Source: Bacteroidia bacterium
Lineage (GTDB): Bacteria; Bacteroidota; Bacteroidia; Bacteroidales; Bacteroidaceae
Length of the DNA stretch: 64,000 nt
Assembly (NCBI GenBank): GCA_009929715.1
Contig: RZZX01000004.1
Coordinates: 1 to 64,000 of the forward strand
Reading direction: 5' to 3'
Part shown: positions 1-8,391 of the stretch, piece after piece
Layout: each line of letters starts with the position of its first letter
Position numbering within the stretch: the stretch's first letter is position 1
Position numbers and translations under genes: made by a program
Notes under the pieces: model-generated
What the model saw: only the letters and a program-made list of their open reading frames with translations
What the model was told of the DNA's origin: nothing
Databases searched by the model: none

Positions 1-161
1 TCGACCGCCAAAGTCAGCGCATTCACTTGTTGTACGATACGTCGATTCTCTTCCGACTGGTCTATCCACGCCTCCACACGCTGCGCCTCATCGGGCGTCA
101 ATAAGCCGTCGATATAACGTGGAATAAGGGTCTCTATCAATGGTTCTTTATCTTCAATCAT
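1..161 (-). CDS. FecR-like anti-sigma factor, N-terminal part (runs off the window)
   Basis: Only the first 53 codons are present; the gene continues past base 1. The start is the ATG at 161-159, preceded by a purine-rich stretch. The translation begins MIEDKEPLIETLIPRYIDG and continues with a helix rich in E, R and W (LTPDEAQRVEAW, then SEENRR). This matches the cytoplasmic N-terminal sigma-binding domain of Bacteroidetes FecR-family anti-sigma factors. Such proteins span the inner membrane and relay a TonB-receptor signal to an ECF sigma factor. It lies 26 bp downstream of the sulfatase at 188-1600 on the same strand, so the two are probably co-transcribed. An ECF sigma gene lies on the other side of the sulfatase (2253-2837, divergent) and is a possible partner. 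The membrane segment and periplasmic domain are outside the window, so the family call rests on the N-terminus alone. Confidence 0.6.
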   Translation of the reverse strand, partial: MIEDKEPLIETLIPRYIDGLLTPDEAQRVEAWIDQSEENRRIVQQVNALTLAV

Positions 162-187
162 CTCTTTATCTTTCTGTTTCTAATGTT

Positions 188-1600
188 TTAATCAGCTTGA
201 AACTTTGGATTCAACTTATTCGGAATCGGTGCATCAGTTGCCCTCAACCAGTTGAAAAGCAGAGCCTCCAAGCGTTGTCGTTCTTCGGGATAAGTCGTAG
301 ACAAGTCCGTTTGTTCTGCTTCATCCGTTTGCAGATTAAACAGCCTGCTACAAGTTGTCTCATACGAGTAAATCAGTTTCCACGCCCCAGAACGAACGAT
401 GGAATAAGGAGTAGCACGAAAACCGGCATCACGATAAGACTCTAAATAAGCCGGAAAATGCCAATACAGCTCGCGTGATGCAGCAGACTGAGCTCCCATC
501 AGAGTAAAAAGATTCTGACCATCCAGTCCGGTGGGGCGTATCCCGTTCGCCTCATCGACCAATGTCGGAAAGAAATCGATATTTATCACCGGCACATCGC
601 ACGTAGTACCTGCCTTCAATTTAGCTGGGTACCTCATAATAAGAGGAACACGGATGCCACCTTCATAGGGAGTCCCTTTTTCTCCACGCAGCGGATAGTT
701 GTCCGTAGCCTGAAAGGTACCTCCATTGTCGGAACAAAAAACAAGAAGCGTGTTATCGGCCAACTCCAGGGAGTCGAGCAACGCACAAATACGCCCCACC
801 CCCTCGTCGAGTTTCTCGACCATCGCGGCATAGACCGCATTTGAGTGGTGTTTACCAGGTAATTTCCGACGGTATTTATCGACTAAATCTTGTGGTGCAG
901 TAAGCGGTGTATGAACCGCATAATGCGACAAATAGAGAAAAAACGGTTGAGACGGATCACGCTGCCGGATAAACCGCTCGGCCTCTGTGGTCAATCGGTC
1001 GGTGAGGTATTCCCCCTCTTTACCACCTTCCAAAGCCCAATGACACCGAGTCTGTGTTTTATTGCAATACGGATAATAATAAGAATAGGGACTTCCCATT
1101 CTATCTCCGCCGATATTTAAGTCGAACCCTTGCGACAATGGTCCTGTGCCCTCTCGGTCATCGCCCATGTGCCATTTACCAATATGCGCACATTGGTAAC
1201 CCGCTTGTTGAAGCACTTCTGCCAGAGTCACAAACGAGGCTGCCACCTCTTCTGTATTCTTGACCGGTATGAGCCGCCGTTTTTGTACATCGCCACGTTC
1301 GGATGGGCTCACAGTATAAACGCCGTGTCGAGGAGGATACATACCGGTCATAAAGCACGCACGGCTTGGTGCGGAATTAGCTCCGCCCGCATAAGCTTGA
1401 GTAAACCGAACGCCTTGAGAAGCCAATCGGTCAATGTGAGGAGTTTCATAAAAATCACTACCGAAAGAGCCCAAATCATGCGCTCCTAAGTCATCGGCCA
1501 TAATAAAGACGATGTTGGGTCGATGAGTCTGAGCGTCTACTTGTGAGACAGCCAAACAATCGGCTATAAACAAAAGATAAGAGATGTTTCGGTTTATCAT
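188..1600 (-). CDS. secreted sulfatase, serine-type formylglycine site
   Basis: The 470-residue protein is an arylsulfatase-superfamily (alkaline-phosphatase fold) enzyme that hydrolyses sulfate esters, in Bacteroides usually on host or algal glycans. A signal peptide covers about residues 1-24, ending in VDAQ. Metal ligands D36-D37 lie in IMADDLG. The formylglycine motif is S76-A-P-S-R80, so S76 is the residue to be oxidised and an anSME maturase is needed. GKWHMG (K142, H144), SHYAVH (H230) and CSDNGG (D291, N292) complete the active site. It is the first gene of a probable operon with the FecR-like gene rather than with a SusC/SusD pair, which is unusual. The substrate cannot be read from the sequence. 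I found no clear TAnnTTTG box directly upstream. Confidence 0.93.
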   Translation of the reverse strand: MINRNISYLLFIADCLAVSQVDAQTHRPNIVFIMADDLGAHDLGSFGSDFYETPHIDRLASQGVRFTQAYAGGANSAPSRACFMTGMYPPRHGVYTVSPSERGDVQKRRLIPVKNTEEVAASFVTLAEVLQQAGYQCAHIGKWHMGDDREGTGPLSQGFDLNIGGDRMGSPYSYYYPYCNKTQTRCHWALEGGKEGEYLTDRLTTEAERFIRQRDPSQPFFLYLSHYAVHTPLTAPQDLVDKYRRKLPGKHHSNAVYAAMVEKLDEGVGRICALLDSLELADNTLLVFCSDNGGTFQATDNYPLRGEKGTPYEGGIRVPLIMRYPAKLKAGTTCDVPVINIDFFPTLVDEANGIRPTGLDGQNLFTLMGAQSAASRELYWHFPAYLESYRDAGFRATPYSIVRSGAWKLIYSYETTCSRLFNLQTDEAEQTDLSTTYPEERQRLEALLFNWLRATDAPIPNKLNPKFQAD

Positions 1601-2218
1601 GTACTCAATAGAATGTTTACTATAACTTAATTAAATAAATAAGGCTTCTCTATTAATAAGACCAAGTTCAGAAGAGAACTCCTAAACAACAACCGCTTTT
1701 TTTTCATTTTTCTGCCCCACAATAGGTTTATTGGCCAAGAAACAATCACTTCAACAAACTAAAAAGAGCCAATAGACTTACGTGAATCAAGAGAAAGGTC
1801 GGTCTCGGATACAACAACCTTTTCGTTTTCTCTAATTTCTCCCTATTCCTAGGGCTTTTCTAAGCGATCATTAGCCCTTTTATTAGCCACCGCTTAATCG
1901 TTAGCTTATAAGCAAACGAAACATCGCTTATAAGCAAACAAGACATCGCTTATAAGCAAACGAAACATTGCTTATAAGCAAACGATTAAAACATCGCATC
2001 TAGGCAACTTAGCTCTTGCGAGAAAAAACAGTCGCTTTAGTGAACGCATAAGCCACGTGATAGGACTCTCAAGACAAACAGAATAACCTCCAACACCTTG
2101 GACGGGATGAATTGTGATCTAGATAAGCAACTGACACAAAAGAGGCTAATCGGAAGCTAAACAATCAAATTTCGGCTCTTTTTAAACCAGATTTTATCAA
2201 TAACACACATAAATACAC
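1601..2218. other. 618-bp intergenic region between divergent genes, with a 22-bp repeat array
   Basis: No credible gene is visible. The region separates the leftward sulfatase from the rightward ECF sigma gene. Its main content is the four-unit array at 1904-1995, annotated separately. Degenerate fragments resembling the repeat, such as GCTTAATCGTTAGC and TTAGCC, lie just upstream at about 1865-1903 and may be decayed units. The rest is AT-rich with no hairpin followed by a T-run. Confidence 0.6.
1904..1995. repeat. tandem array, four units at exactly 22-bp period, palindromic core GCTTATAAGC
   Basis: The perfect 10-bp palindrome GCTTATAAGC begins at 1904, 1926, 1948 and 1970, each exactly 22 bp apart. 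The 12 bp between cores are near-identical (AAACGAAACATC with one to three changes). After the fourth core the spacing slips to 26 bp and the next unit (GCATCTAGGC) is degenerate. There are no unique spacers, so it is not a CRISPR array. Two more arrays of the same period but different sequence lie at 37038-37127 and 54855-54952. Confidence 0.9.
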
Positions 2219-2226
2219 TATCTTTG
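2219..2226 (+). promoter_or_regulatory. Bacteroidetes -7 element TATCTTTG
   Basis: Exact match to TAnnTTTG, 27 bp before the ATG of the ECF sigma gene. No TTTG at the expected -33 position was seen. Confidence 0.7.
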
Positions 2227-2252
2227 CTAAAGATTCACACCACTATCTATAC

Positions 2253-2837
2253 ATGAAACCGGATTCAACCCCAAAAACTATCGGCTATCTGTTTTCAACG
2301 TTTCAGAAGGGCAATGAAGAGGCTTTCGAAACGTTGTTCAGAAGGTATTACCCTATCTTCTGCGCTTATGCTCAGAGATTTGTGGCTATCGAGGATGCCG
2401 AAGAGATCGTACAGGACATCATGTTGTGGCTTTATAATAATAAGGAGATGTTCGTGATAGAATCATCGTTGGGTAGCTATATTTTTAAAATGATCTATAA
2501 CCGAAGCTTGAATAAGATTTCTCAAAAAGAGGTCAAAAAACGGGCAGATACGTATTACTATGAAAGCAGACTGGATATGCTATACGATCTGGATGTTTAC
2601 CAGATAGAAGAGCTCACTAAAAAGATTCATCAAGCAATCGATGCACTGCCCGAAAAATATAAAGAAGCATTTGTCATGCACCGATTTAAAGAGATGAGCT
2701 ACAAAGAGATTGCAGCCCAACTTGAGGTCTCTACAAAAACCATCGATTACCGCATCCAACAAGCACTAAAAGTGTTACGACAAGATTTAAAGGAGTATTT
2801 GCCGCTACTTTTTATATTGGGGGGAATGAACAGCTAA
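2253..2837 (+). CDS. ECF RNA polymerase sigma factor (sigma-70 family, Bacteroidetes type)
   Basis: The 194-residue protein has the ECF layout. Sigma region 2 spans about residues 22-90 (FETLFRRYYPIFCAYA, AEEIVQDIMLWLY). Region 4 is a helix-turn-helix at about 150-178 (YKEIAAQLEVSTKTIDYRIQQAL). The hydrophobic C-terminal tail (EYLPLLFILGG) is typical of Bacteroidetes ECF sigmas that pair with FecR anti-sigma factors. No FecR gene follows it here: the next gene is a DUF4421-like protein in the same direction with its own TAnnTTTG box. The nearest FecR-like gene is at 1-161 on the opposite strand, so pairing between them is only an inference. Target promoters are unknown. Confidence 0.93.
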   Translation: MKPDSTPKTIGYLFSTFQKGNEEAFETLFRRYYPIFCAYAQRFVAIEDAEEIVQDIMLWLYNNKEMFVIESSLGSYIFKMIYNRSLNKISQKEVKKRADTYYYESRLDMLYDLDVYQIEELTKKIHQAIDALPEKYKEAFVMHRFKEMSYKEIAAQLEVSTKTIDYRIQQALKVLRQDLKEYLPLLFILGGMNS

Positions 2838-2915
2838 AGAAATGATAACCTCGATGAAAATCGATCTCTTCAGAAGAATCTCCAGCTAACTCCGTTCTTT
2901 TTGGGTAACTTTATG

Positions 2916-2923
2916 TATTTTTG
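2916..2923 (+). promoter_or_regulatory. Bacteroidetes -7 element TATTTTTG
   Basis: Exact TAnnTTTG match between the sigma gene and the DUF4421-like gene, about 77 bp before its start. It suggests independent transcription of 3000-4118. Confidence 0.6.
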
Positions 2924-2999
2924 CACCTTATTTGGGGCACGAATGTCGCATGGCGAATAAAGAAGTTCCCTTTTAAAAGCGTTAGAACCAGTAGCAAGC

Positions 3000-4118
3000 A
3001 TGTATCAACTTAAAGAAAACAAAGTTCCTATAAAGCTTATGATTAGAACCGTTATTTGTTGCTTTCTCTTAATGACCTCCTTGTCTCTTTATGCACAAAA
3101 GCCAACAGCCGACTCGGTTATAGTATCGGAAAAGCCACTTACTCCTTTCAAAAAAACACTGAAGAAAATCCTGAATTTCAGTGATTTCGACACCTTATAT
3201 ATCAGCCCTAATCGTTATAACTATGCACTGATGACCACCCATTTCAGCAATTTTGAATACTATTCCATCAGCAGCAAAGCACCTGAAATTCAGAAAATCA
3301 CCTTATCGCCCAACCCGCACCATAAATTGGGCTTCTACTTCGGATGGCGCTGGATCTTCCTTGGATGGTCGTTCAATATTGATGATGTATACCGAAAAAC
3401 AACCCAGAAAAATAAAGGAACAGAATTCGATTTAAGCTTGTATAGCTCTAAAATCGGGCTAGATTTATTCTACCGAAAAACTGGAAATAATTACCGCATC
3501 CACCAAGTTAAAGGTTTCTCAACCCAAATACCAGAAGACTATTCGCAAACATTTAATGGGCTGAAAGCAAAGATTAAAGGACTCACACTTTACTATATCA
3601 CTAACAACCGAAAATTCTCTTACCCGGCAGCCTTCAGCCAATCTACTAATCAACGAAAAAGTGTAGGTACGATGATTATCGGCTTATCGGCTTCTAAACA
3701 TCACATCGATTTCGATTATAAGCAATTGCCGATGCTCATACAAGAGAACCTTAACCCGGGCATGAAAATTGAAAACGTGACTTTCTCGAATTGGGCCTTG
3801 AGCTGTGGCTATGCTTACAACTGGGTGTTTGCACGAAACTTCTTAGCCAATCTTTCACTGACACCTGCTATCGCCTATAAATCATCGCACATCACAACCG
3901 ATAACGATAAGGATAATCAATCGGACCAAAGTGTTAATGTGGACTTCATTGTCCGAACTGGCTTGGTGTATAACAACAGTAAGTATTTCATAGGTGCCTC
4001 CTTTTTAGGTAAGACCTATGATTATTATCGTAAAAACTTCTCTCTTAATAATGGATTCGGCACTTTGCAGATTTATGCCGGCTTCAACTTTTACCTAAAA
4101 AAAGCTTATAGAAAATAA
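3000..4118 (+). CDS. DUF4421-like secreted outer-membrane protein, function unknown
   Basis: The 372-residue protein has an N-terminal signal peptide (hydrophobic MIRTVICCFLLMTSLSLYAQ). A second ATG at 3039 would give a more standard signal peptide and may be the true start. The motif ISPNRYNYALMTTHFSNFEYYS and later alternating aromatic strands (FYFGWRW, IGLDLFYRK, LTLYYITNNR, IYAGFNFYL) suggest an outer-membrane beta-barrel ending in an aromatic strand. The sequence resembles Bacteroides DUF4421 proteins, recognised from memory rather than by search. It follows the ECF sigma factor but has its own promoter, so co-regulation is possible and not shown. Confidence 0.7.
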   Translation: MYQLKENKVPIKLMIRTVICCFLLMTSLSLYAQKPTADSVIVSEKPLTPFKKTLKKILNFSDFDTLYISPNRYNYALMTTHFSNFEYYSISSKAPEIQKITLSPNPHHKLGFYFGWRWIFLGWSFNIDDVYRKTTQKNKGTEFDLSLYSSKIGLDLFYRKTGNNYRIHQVKGFSTQIPEDYSQTFNGLKAKIKGLTLYYITNNRKFSYPAAFSQSTNQRKSVGTMIIGLSASKHHIDFDYKQLPMLIQENLNPGMKIENVTFSNWALSCGYAYNWVFARNFLANLSLTPAIAYKSSHITTDNDKDNQSDQSVNVDFIVRTGLVYNNSKYFIGASFLGKTYDYYRKNFSLNNGFGTLQIYAGFNFYLKKAYRK

Positions 4119-4311
4119 GAAAAAAAGACAGTCCGAAAGGCTTTGCACTGTATTCATCGAGTCGTTTTTAAAAAACATCATCTTTTCTTTTAACATAATA
4201 ATACAGAAAACATCCAAAAAAGGAGTACTCATTCACAACCAAAAATCTCTTATTCGTTAATTAATCCTAATATTAACCGTTTTATAGGTCTGCTTCATAT
4301 CTTTTTTATCA

Positions 4312-4319
4312 TATCTTTG
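4312..4319 (+). promoter_or_regulatory. Bacteroidetes -7 element TATCTTTG
   Basis: Exact match 30 bp before the ATG at 4350. The longest ORF would begin with the TTG at 4317, inside this box and upstream of the expected transcript start. This element therefore fixes the start at 4350. Confidence 0.8.
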
Positions 4320-4349
4320 TTTTATAGATATATTATTAAACCAACATTT

Positions 4350-6353
4350 ATGCGAAGAGTTAATTTTTTTCCATTAGTAGTAATAGCCCTAGCTATGACT
4401 ATATTGCAATCGTGCATCAAAGAAGAAGACTTCTCTCAGACTACTCCCCCAAAGCCTGAAAGTGAGTACTTTGATTTTTCTTCGATGCAGTCGATTCAGC
4501 TGAATATAGATTATGGATTCGATGGTTATACTGCCCTTTTTGAAGTATACACTGAAAATCCTTTCGATGAAAACAGATCGAAAATAACCTCTGTTGAGTC
4601 TGCCTTTAAAGCCTTTACAGATGGTTCCTGCTCTTTCTCCGGTAAAATTGAGGTACCGGCTCATACCACAAAAATTTATTTGTACTCAACATCACGTGCC
4701 ATACCAAGATGCATCGAGGTGCCTATCATTAATGGTACGGCAACCTATCAGTATGCTGCACCGGATGCGCAGACCGCACGAACACGCGCTGTGCCCGAAA
4801 TCAATCTCGGCAGCGCACCTAGAACGCTGTATAGTCCTTATAAGTTCTATTCATTATATGATAGGTATACGCCCTATGATGTATACAGTAATCAGTGGAT
4901 GCCAGGAAATAGTAAAGTTAGCAAATTATATTCGATTGTCCCTTCAAACACGAAGCTTTCAAATGAAAGCACACTGGGGCAATTGATGGAACGCATTGAA
5001 AGAGCGTTAGTCAAAACGAATAATTCGGCGTTAGTAGCCAACGAGAATGTGATCAACATCTCTGTAGCGAATAAGACGGCGAATGGAACTCCAGTAGATG
5101 GCGTCCGCTTAGACTTAGTCTTTTTGGATAATAATGGCGATTTCCACAGCTCAATGGCTTATTATTATTATAAGACAGGGGCTAATCTGACAGGAGAAGA
5201 AATCAAACAGTTGCCTAAGTATTTTGTAATACCACGCATGACATCAGGAACTCCCAACAAGGCTGTGAAGGCGCGTTTGCAGTTCTTTGGCGAAAATGGC
5301 GACCAACCTGGAACGGATCTCTTTCCTCCAGGCTATACAGTAGGATGGATGGTTGTAGCTAACATGTTCCCAAGCGATGGTAGTGCTTACTTCTGGAAAG
5401 ATTTGTCGACCATTGAGCCACGTATCAAATGGGCTTATGAAAGCGAACATGTTATCTACTCAAATCAATCGGCCAATTACAAACAACAGTCAGGCTGTAT
5501 CTCACTGTACGACCAGAAGTCTAAACGCATCGTACTTGGATTTGAAGACCAAACCTATCGCGACGAAAATGATAGAAGTTTTGAAGATATCTTGTATTAT
5601 GTAGAGGCTGACCCAATCGATGCCGTACTAGATCCTAGTAGACCAGAAATTCCTGTGGTGGGTAATGGCGATAACATTACTGCAACTGAAACAACGAAAG
5701 GGACCTTGGCCTTTGAGGATGTTTGGCCTACCGGAGGAGATTATGACTTAAATGATGTGATTATAGAGTACCGCTCGGATGTGGAATTCGATCGTAAAAA
5801 TCAGATTACACGCATCACAGAGACATTTACACCGGTCAATAAGAAAAATAGTGCCTTGAATACGAATGCCTTTGGGTATGTTATCAATGATAATCTAGGC
5901 ACAATCAATCTTGCAGAATCGAACTACTCGGTATTGGAAGAGGGAAATCAGATCATTCTTTGTCCGAATGTAAAAGAGGTAGCCGAAGAAAATGTGACAT
6001 ACAAGGTGGTACGCGATTTTACAACCCCGATCAGTAAGCTGACTTATAAACGAAATTGGAACCCATTTATCGTAGTAAACTATAAAGCAGGAGTTAAAAA
6101 GCGGGTGGAGGTGCATTTGCCTAAACATCAACCCACCTCATGGGCCGATGAATCATTGGTGGGCACTAAAGATGATGCGTATTTCATTAATAAAGATGGA
6201 AAATTTCCTTTCGCTATAGATCTACCGATAAGCGGTTTCGAACCGGTTACGGAAACGAAGAGAATAGGGACAACCGATGAATACCCCACTTTTAAAGATT
6301 GGGCTGAGGGCTTTGGTAGTACTCATGCAGATTGGTATAAGCATAAGAAATAA
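4350..6353 (+). CDS. LruC-domain surface lipoprotein
   Basis: The 667-residue protein starts at ATG 4350 because an upstream in-frame TTG lies inside the promoter. A lipoprotein signal peptide ends at C22 (TILQSC). The C-terminal third carries the LruC/DUF4842-type signature FEDVWPTGGDYDLNDVII at about residues 455-475. Its acidic D-Y-D-L-N-D stretch is characteristic and may bind a divalent ion. The family is common among Bacteroidales lipoproteins and its biochemical role is not established. The N-terminal 400 residues show no motif I recognise. It sits alone between its own promoter and the terminator at 6390, so it is probably monocistronic. Confidence 0.8.
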   Translation: MRRVNFFPLVVIALAMTILQSCIKEEDFSQTTPPKPESEYFDFSSMQSIQLNIDYGFDGYTALFEVYTENPFDENRSKITSVESAFKAFTDGSCSFSGKIEVPAHTTKIYLYSTSRAIPRCIEVPIINGTATYQYAAPDAQTARTRAVPEINLGSAPRTLYSPYKFYSLYDRYTPYDVYSNQWMPGNSKVSKLYSIVPSNTKLSNESTLGQLMERIERALVKTNNSALVANENVINISVANKTANGTPVDGVRLDLVFLDNNGDFHSSMAYYYYKTGANLTGEEIKQLPKYFVIPRMTSGTPNKAVKARLQFFGENGDQPGTDLFPPGYTVGWMVVANMFPSDGSAYFWKDLSTIEPRIKWAYESEHVIYSNQSANYKQQSGCISLYDQKSKRIVLGFEDQTYRDENDRSFEDILYYVEADPIDAVLDPSRPEIPVVGNGDNITATETTKGTLAFEDVWPTGGDYDLNDVIIEYRSDVEFDRKNQITRITETFTPVNKKNSALNTNAFGYVINDNLGTINLAESNYSVLEEGNQIILCPNVKEVAEENVTYKVVRDFTTPISKLTYKRNWNPFIVVNYKAGVKKRVEVHLPKHQPTSWADESLVGTKDDAYFINKDGKFPFAIDLPISGFEPVTETKRIGTTDEYPTFKDWAEGFGSTHADWYKHKK

Positions 6354-6389
6354 ATCAGAAATTCCCCTAGAAGGGAGCTTGTTAAAGAA

Positions 6390-6425
6390 GGGATTGCTTA
6401 AAATGCAATCCCTTTTTTGTTTTTT
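6390..6425 (+). terminator. intrinsic terminator after the LruC gene
   Basis: GGGATTGC pairs with GCAATCCC over a 7-nt loop, followed by a run of T. It lies 37 bp past the LruC stop codon. Confidence 0.9.
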
Positions 6426-6504
6426 AACGCCTCGTAACGCCTAGACGGGAAGAATAGCTAAATCATTCGGAACTTTCGCTATCGGCTTATCTTTTTAAAC
6501 CTCA

Positions 6505-6512
6505 TATCTTTG
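6505..6512 (+). promoter_or_regulatory. Bacteroidetes -7 element TATCTTTG
   Basis: Exact match 25 bp before the thioredoxin ATG. Confidence 0.75.
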
Positions 6513-6536
6513 CATTGAAATAAAAACAAAGAAAAA

Positions 6537-7013
6537 ATGAAAACTCTAAAAATAGTCCTAGGCGCTTTGGCTATATTTACAGCCGCCGCTTGTACAGGGA
6601 GTCAATCAAACAAAAAGAATAATCAATTAACGAAGGAGGATCAAAACATGGAAGTTATGTCATTGAATAAAGCCGATTTTCTAAAAAAGGTCTATAATTA
6701 CGAAACAAGCCCGAAAGAGTGGAAGTTTGAGGGAAGCCGACCTGCTATCATCGATTTTTATGCAACTTGGTGTGGGCCATGTAAAATGATGTCGCCCATC
6801 CTTGATGAGGTAAGCAAAGAGTATAGTGGACAAATAGACGTTTACAAAATAGATGTTGACCAAGAGGAGGAGCTAGCAGCTGCTTTTGGAATACGGAGCA
6901 TCCCTACCCTACTATTCATTCCGATGAACGAGCAACCGCGTGTCTTGCAAGGAGCTATGGCTAAAGACCAATTAAAAAAGACCATCAACGAGGTTTTGTT
7001 GCAGAAAAAATAA
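6537..7013 (+). CDS. thioredoxin-fold lipoprotein
   Basis: The 158-residue protein has a lipoprotein signal peptide ending at C19 (FTAAAC). A linker is followed by a complete thioredoxin domain from about residue 45. The redox motif is W78-C-G-P-C-K83, as in classic TrxA, and the cis-proline is in SIPTLLF. It should reduce or exchange disulfides in periplasmic or outer-membrane proteins. An internal ATG (M38, 6648-6650) is preceded by a perfect AAGGAGG 9-10 nt upstream and would yield a 121-residue cytoplasmic thioredoxin without the signal peptide. Two forms from one gene is an inference. The gene stands alone between a promoter and a terminator. Confidence 0.92.
   Translation: MKTLKIVLGALAIFTAAACTGSQSNKKNNQLTKEDQNMEVMSLNKADFLKKVYNYETSPKEWKFEGSRPAIIDFYATWCGPCKMMSPILDEVSKEYSGQIDVYKIDVDQEEELAAAFGIRSIPTLLFIPMNEQPRVLQGAMAKDQLKKTINEVLLQKK
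6634..6650 (+). promoter_or_regulatory. strong Shine-Dalgarno and internal start in the thioredoxin gene
   Basis: AAGGAGG is followed after 8 nt by an in-frame ATG (codon 38). Good Shine-Dalgarno sequences are unusual in Bacteroidetes, so one located exactly at the start of the mature thioredoxin domain is notable. Confidence 0.5.
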
Positions 7014-7033
7014 CGGGCAACTAAGGTTTTAAG

Positions 7034-7068
7034 AAAAGCTATCGACTCTAATCGGTAGCTTTTTTTTT
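7034..7068 (+). terminator. intrinsic terminator after the thioredoxin gene
   Basis: AAAGCTATCGA pairs with TCGGTAGCTTT (one T-G wobble), followed by eight or more T. It lies 21 bp after the stop codon. Confidence 0.9.
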
Positions 7069-7174
7069 AGAATCACAAAACCAAGATGAGAGGTTGTGAA
7101 GGTGGGAAACAGAGAGTTTCTTTCAAACGAAAAAATATCTTATCCGAATGATTGAATGCGAGTATAAAAATGTA

Positions 7175-7182
7175 TACTTTTG
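7175..7182 (+). promoter_or_regulatory. Bacteroidetes -7 element TACTTTTG
   Basis: Exact TAnnTTTG match 35 bp before the glycosyltransferase ATG. Confidence 0.7.
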
Positions 7183-7217
7183 CATAACGAAACTCAATTA
7201 TAATCACTACGGGAAAA

Positions 7218-8381
7218 ATGGAAAATCTAGATAACATCTCTGTTCTGCTTTTATCAATTATCACTCTCTTCGGATTGATTCAATTAGCGTATTATGGTGT
7301 ACTGTATAATGGACTGCACCGCCATCATGTCCGTTTCAAAAAAGGGAAACAGAATTTAGCGACCGAATACCCTCCTCTCTCAGTCATTATCTATGCAAAA
7401 AATGAGGCAGAGGATCTAAAACAAAACTTGCCATTCATCTTAGAACAAGATTATCCAAACTTTGAAGTAATCGTTATCGACGATGCTTCTACAGACCATA
7501 CAGAGGGTGTGTTAGATGAGTTGGGACGGAACTATAAACATCTTCGCAAGAGTTTCACTCCAGAGAGTGCTCGCTATATCAGCCATAAAAAGTTGGCCCT
7601 TACGTTAGGGGTCAAAGCGAGTAAGCATGAGTGGCTGGTTTTTACAGAAGCGAATTGCAAGCCAGCTAGTAATGAGTGGTTGCGGTTAATGGCAGGCCAA
7701 TTCACACCCGAAACAGAGATTGTCTTAGGGTATCATAATTATGAATTCACCAAGAAAGGAACAAGCAAATTGATGATACTGGATTCCCTGTTTTTCTCCT
7801 TACGGTACTTAGGATTTGCACTTATCGGAAAGCCCTATTTAGGTATCGGTCGGAACTTAGCTTATCGCAAAGGGCTTTTTTTCAAACAAAAAGGGTATTC
7901 AAGCCATCTCTACCTGCGCCGTGGAGAGGATGATTTATTCATCAACCGAGCAGCTACGAAGACGAACACACGGGTTGAAACAGCTAGCCAGGCAGCTATA
8001 CAAATTGTGTCCTCAGGCAAGCAAGAGTGGAAAGAAGAGAAGATAAATAGAACAGTCACCTCACGGTGTTACAAGGGAAGACAACGCTATGTGCTAGGCT
8101 TTGAGACATTCTCGCGCCTTGTTTTTCACACCACTTGTTTGGCCTCTCTTGTGTGGTTTATAATGCAGTCTGCTTGGATCTTTTGCGGAGTAACAGCCTT
8201 GGTTTGGCTTATTCGATACGCTTGCCAAGCGATCATCATCAACCAAACAGCCAAAGAGTTGGGAGAGAAAAATCGCTTCTACCTGCTATTGCCTTTCTTC
8301 GATGTCATCCAGCCTATCCAATCTCTCTTTTTTAATGTATACCGAATAAGGTATAGAAAAAGTGATTTCTTCAGAAAGTAG
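7218..8381 (+). CDS. membrane-bound family 2 glycosyltransferase
   Basis: The 387-residue protein begins with a membrane segment (about residues 7-30). A GT-A domain follows: LSVIIYAKNEAEDL at 54-67, then EVIVIDDASTDHT, with D88-D89 likely binding nucleotide-sugar and metal. A later GEDDLFIN acidic motif fits an inverting GT2 acceptor or catalytic site. Two C-terminal membrane segments lie at about 300-345 (LASLVWFIMQSAWIF, CGVTALVWLIRYA). This is the architecture of processive or lipid-linked GT2 enzymes acting at the cytoplasmic face. Neighbours give no clue to the polymer made. It ends 10 bp from the convergent permease gene, with no terminator between them. Confidence 0.88.
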   Translation: MENLDNISVLLLSIITLFGLIQLAYYGVLYNGLHRHHVRFKKGKQNLATEYPPLSVIIYAKNEAEDLKQNLPFILEQDYPNFEVIVIDDASTDHTEGVLDELGRNYKHLRKSFTPESARYISHKKLALTLGVKASKHEWLVFTEANCKPASNEWLRLMAGQFTPETEIVLGYHNYEFTKKGTSKLMILDSLFFSLRYLGFALIGKPYLGIGRNLAYRKGLFFKQKGYSSHLYLRRGEDDLFINRAATKTNTRVETASQAAIQIVSSGKQEWKEEKINRTVTSRCYKGRQRYVLGFETFSRLVFHTTCLASLVWFIMQSAWIFCGVTALVWLIRYACQAIIINQTAKELGEKNRFYLLLPFFDVIQPIQSLFFNVYRIRYRKSDFFRK

Positions 8382-8391
8382 ACACGAACTG

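Noticed and set aside
1904..1995. CRISPR array
   Set aside because: Units are directly adjacent with near-identical linkers; there are no unique spacers and no cas genes in the window.
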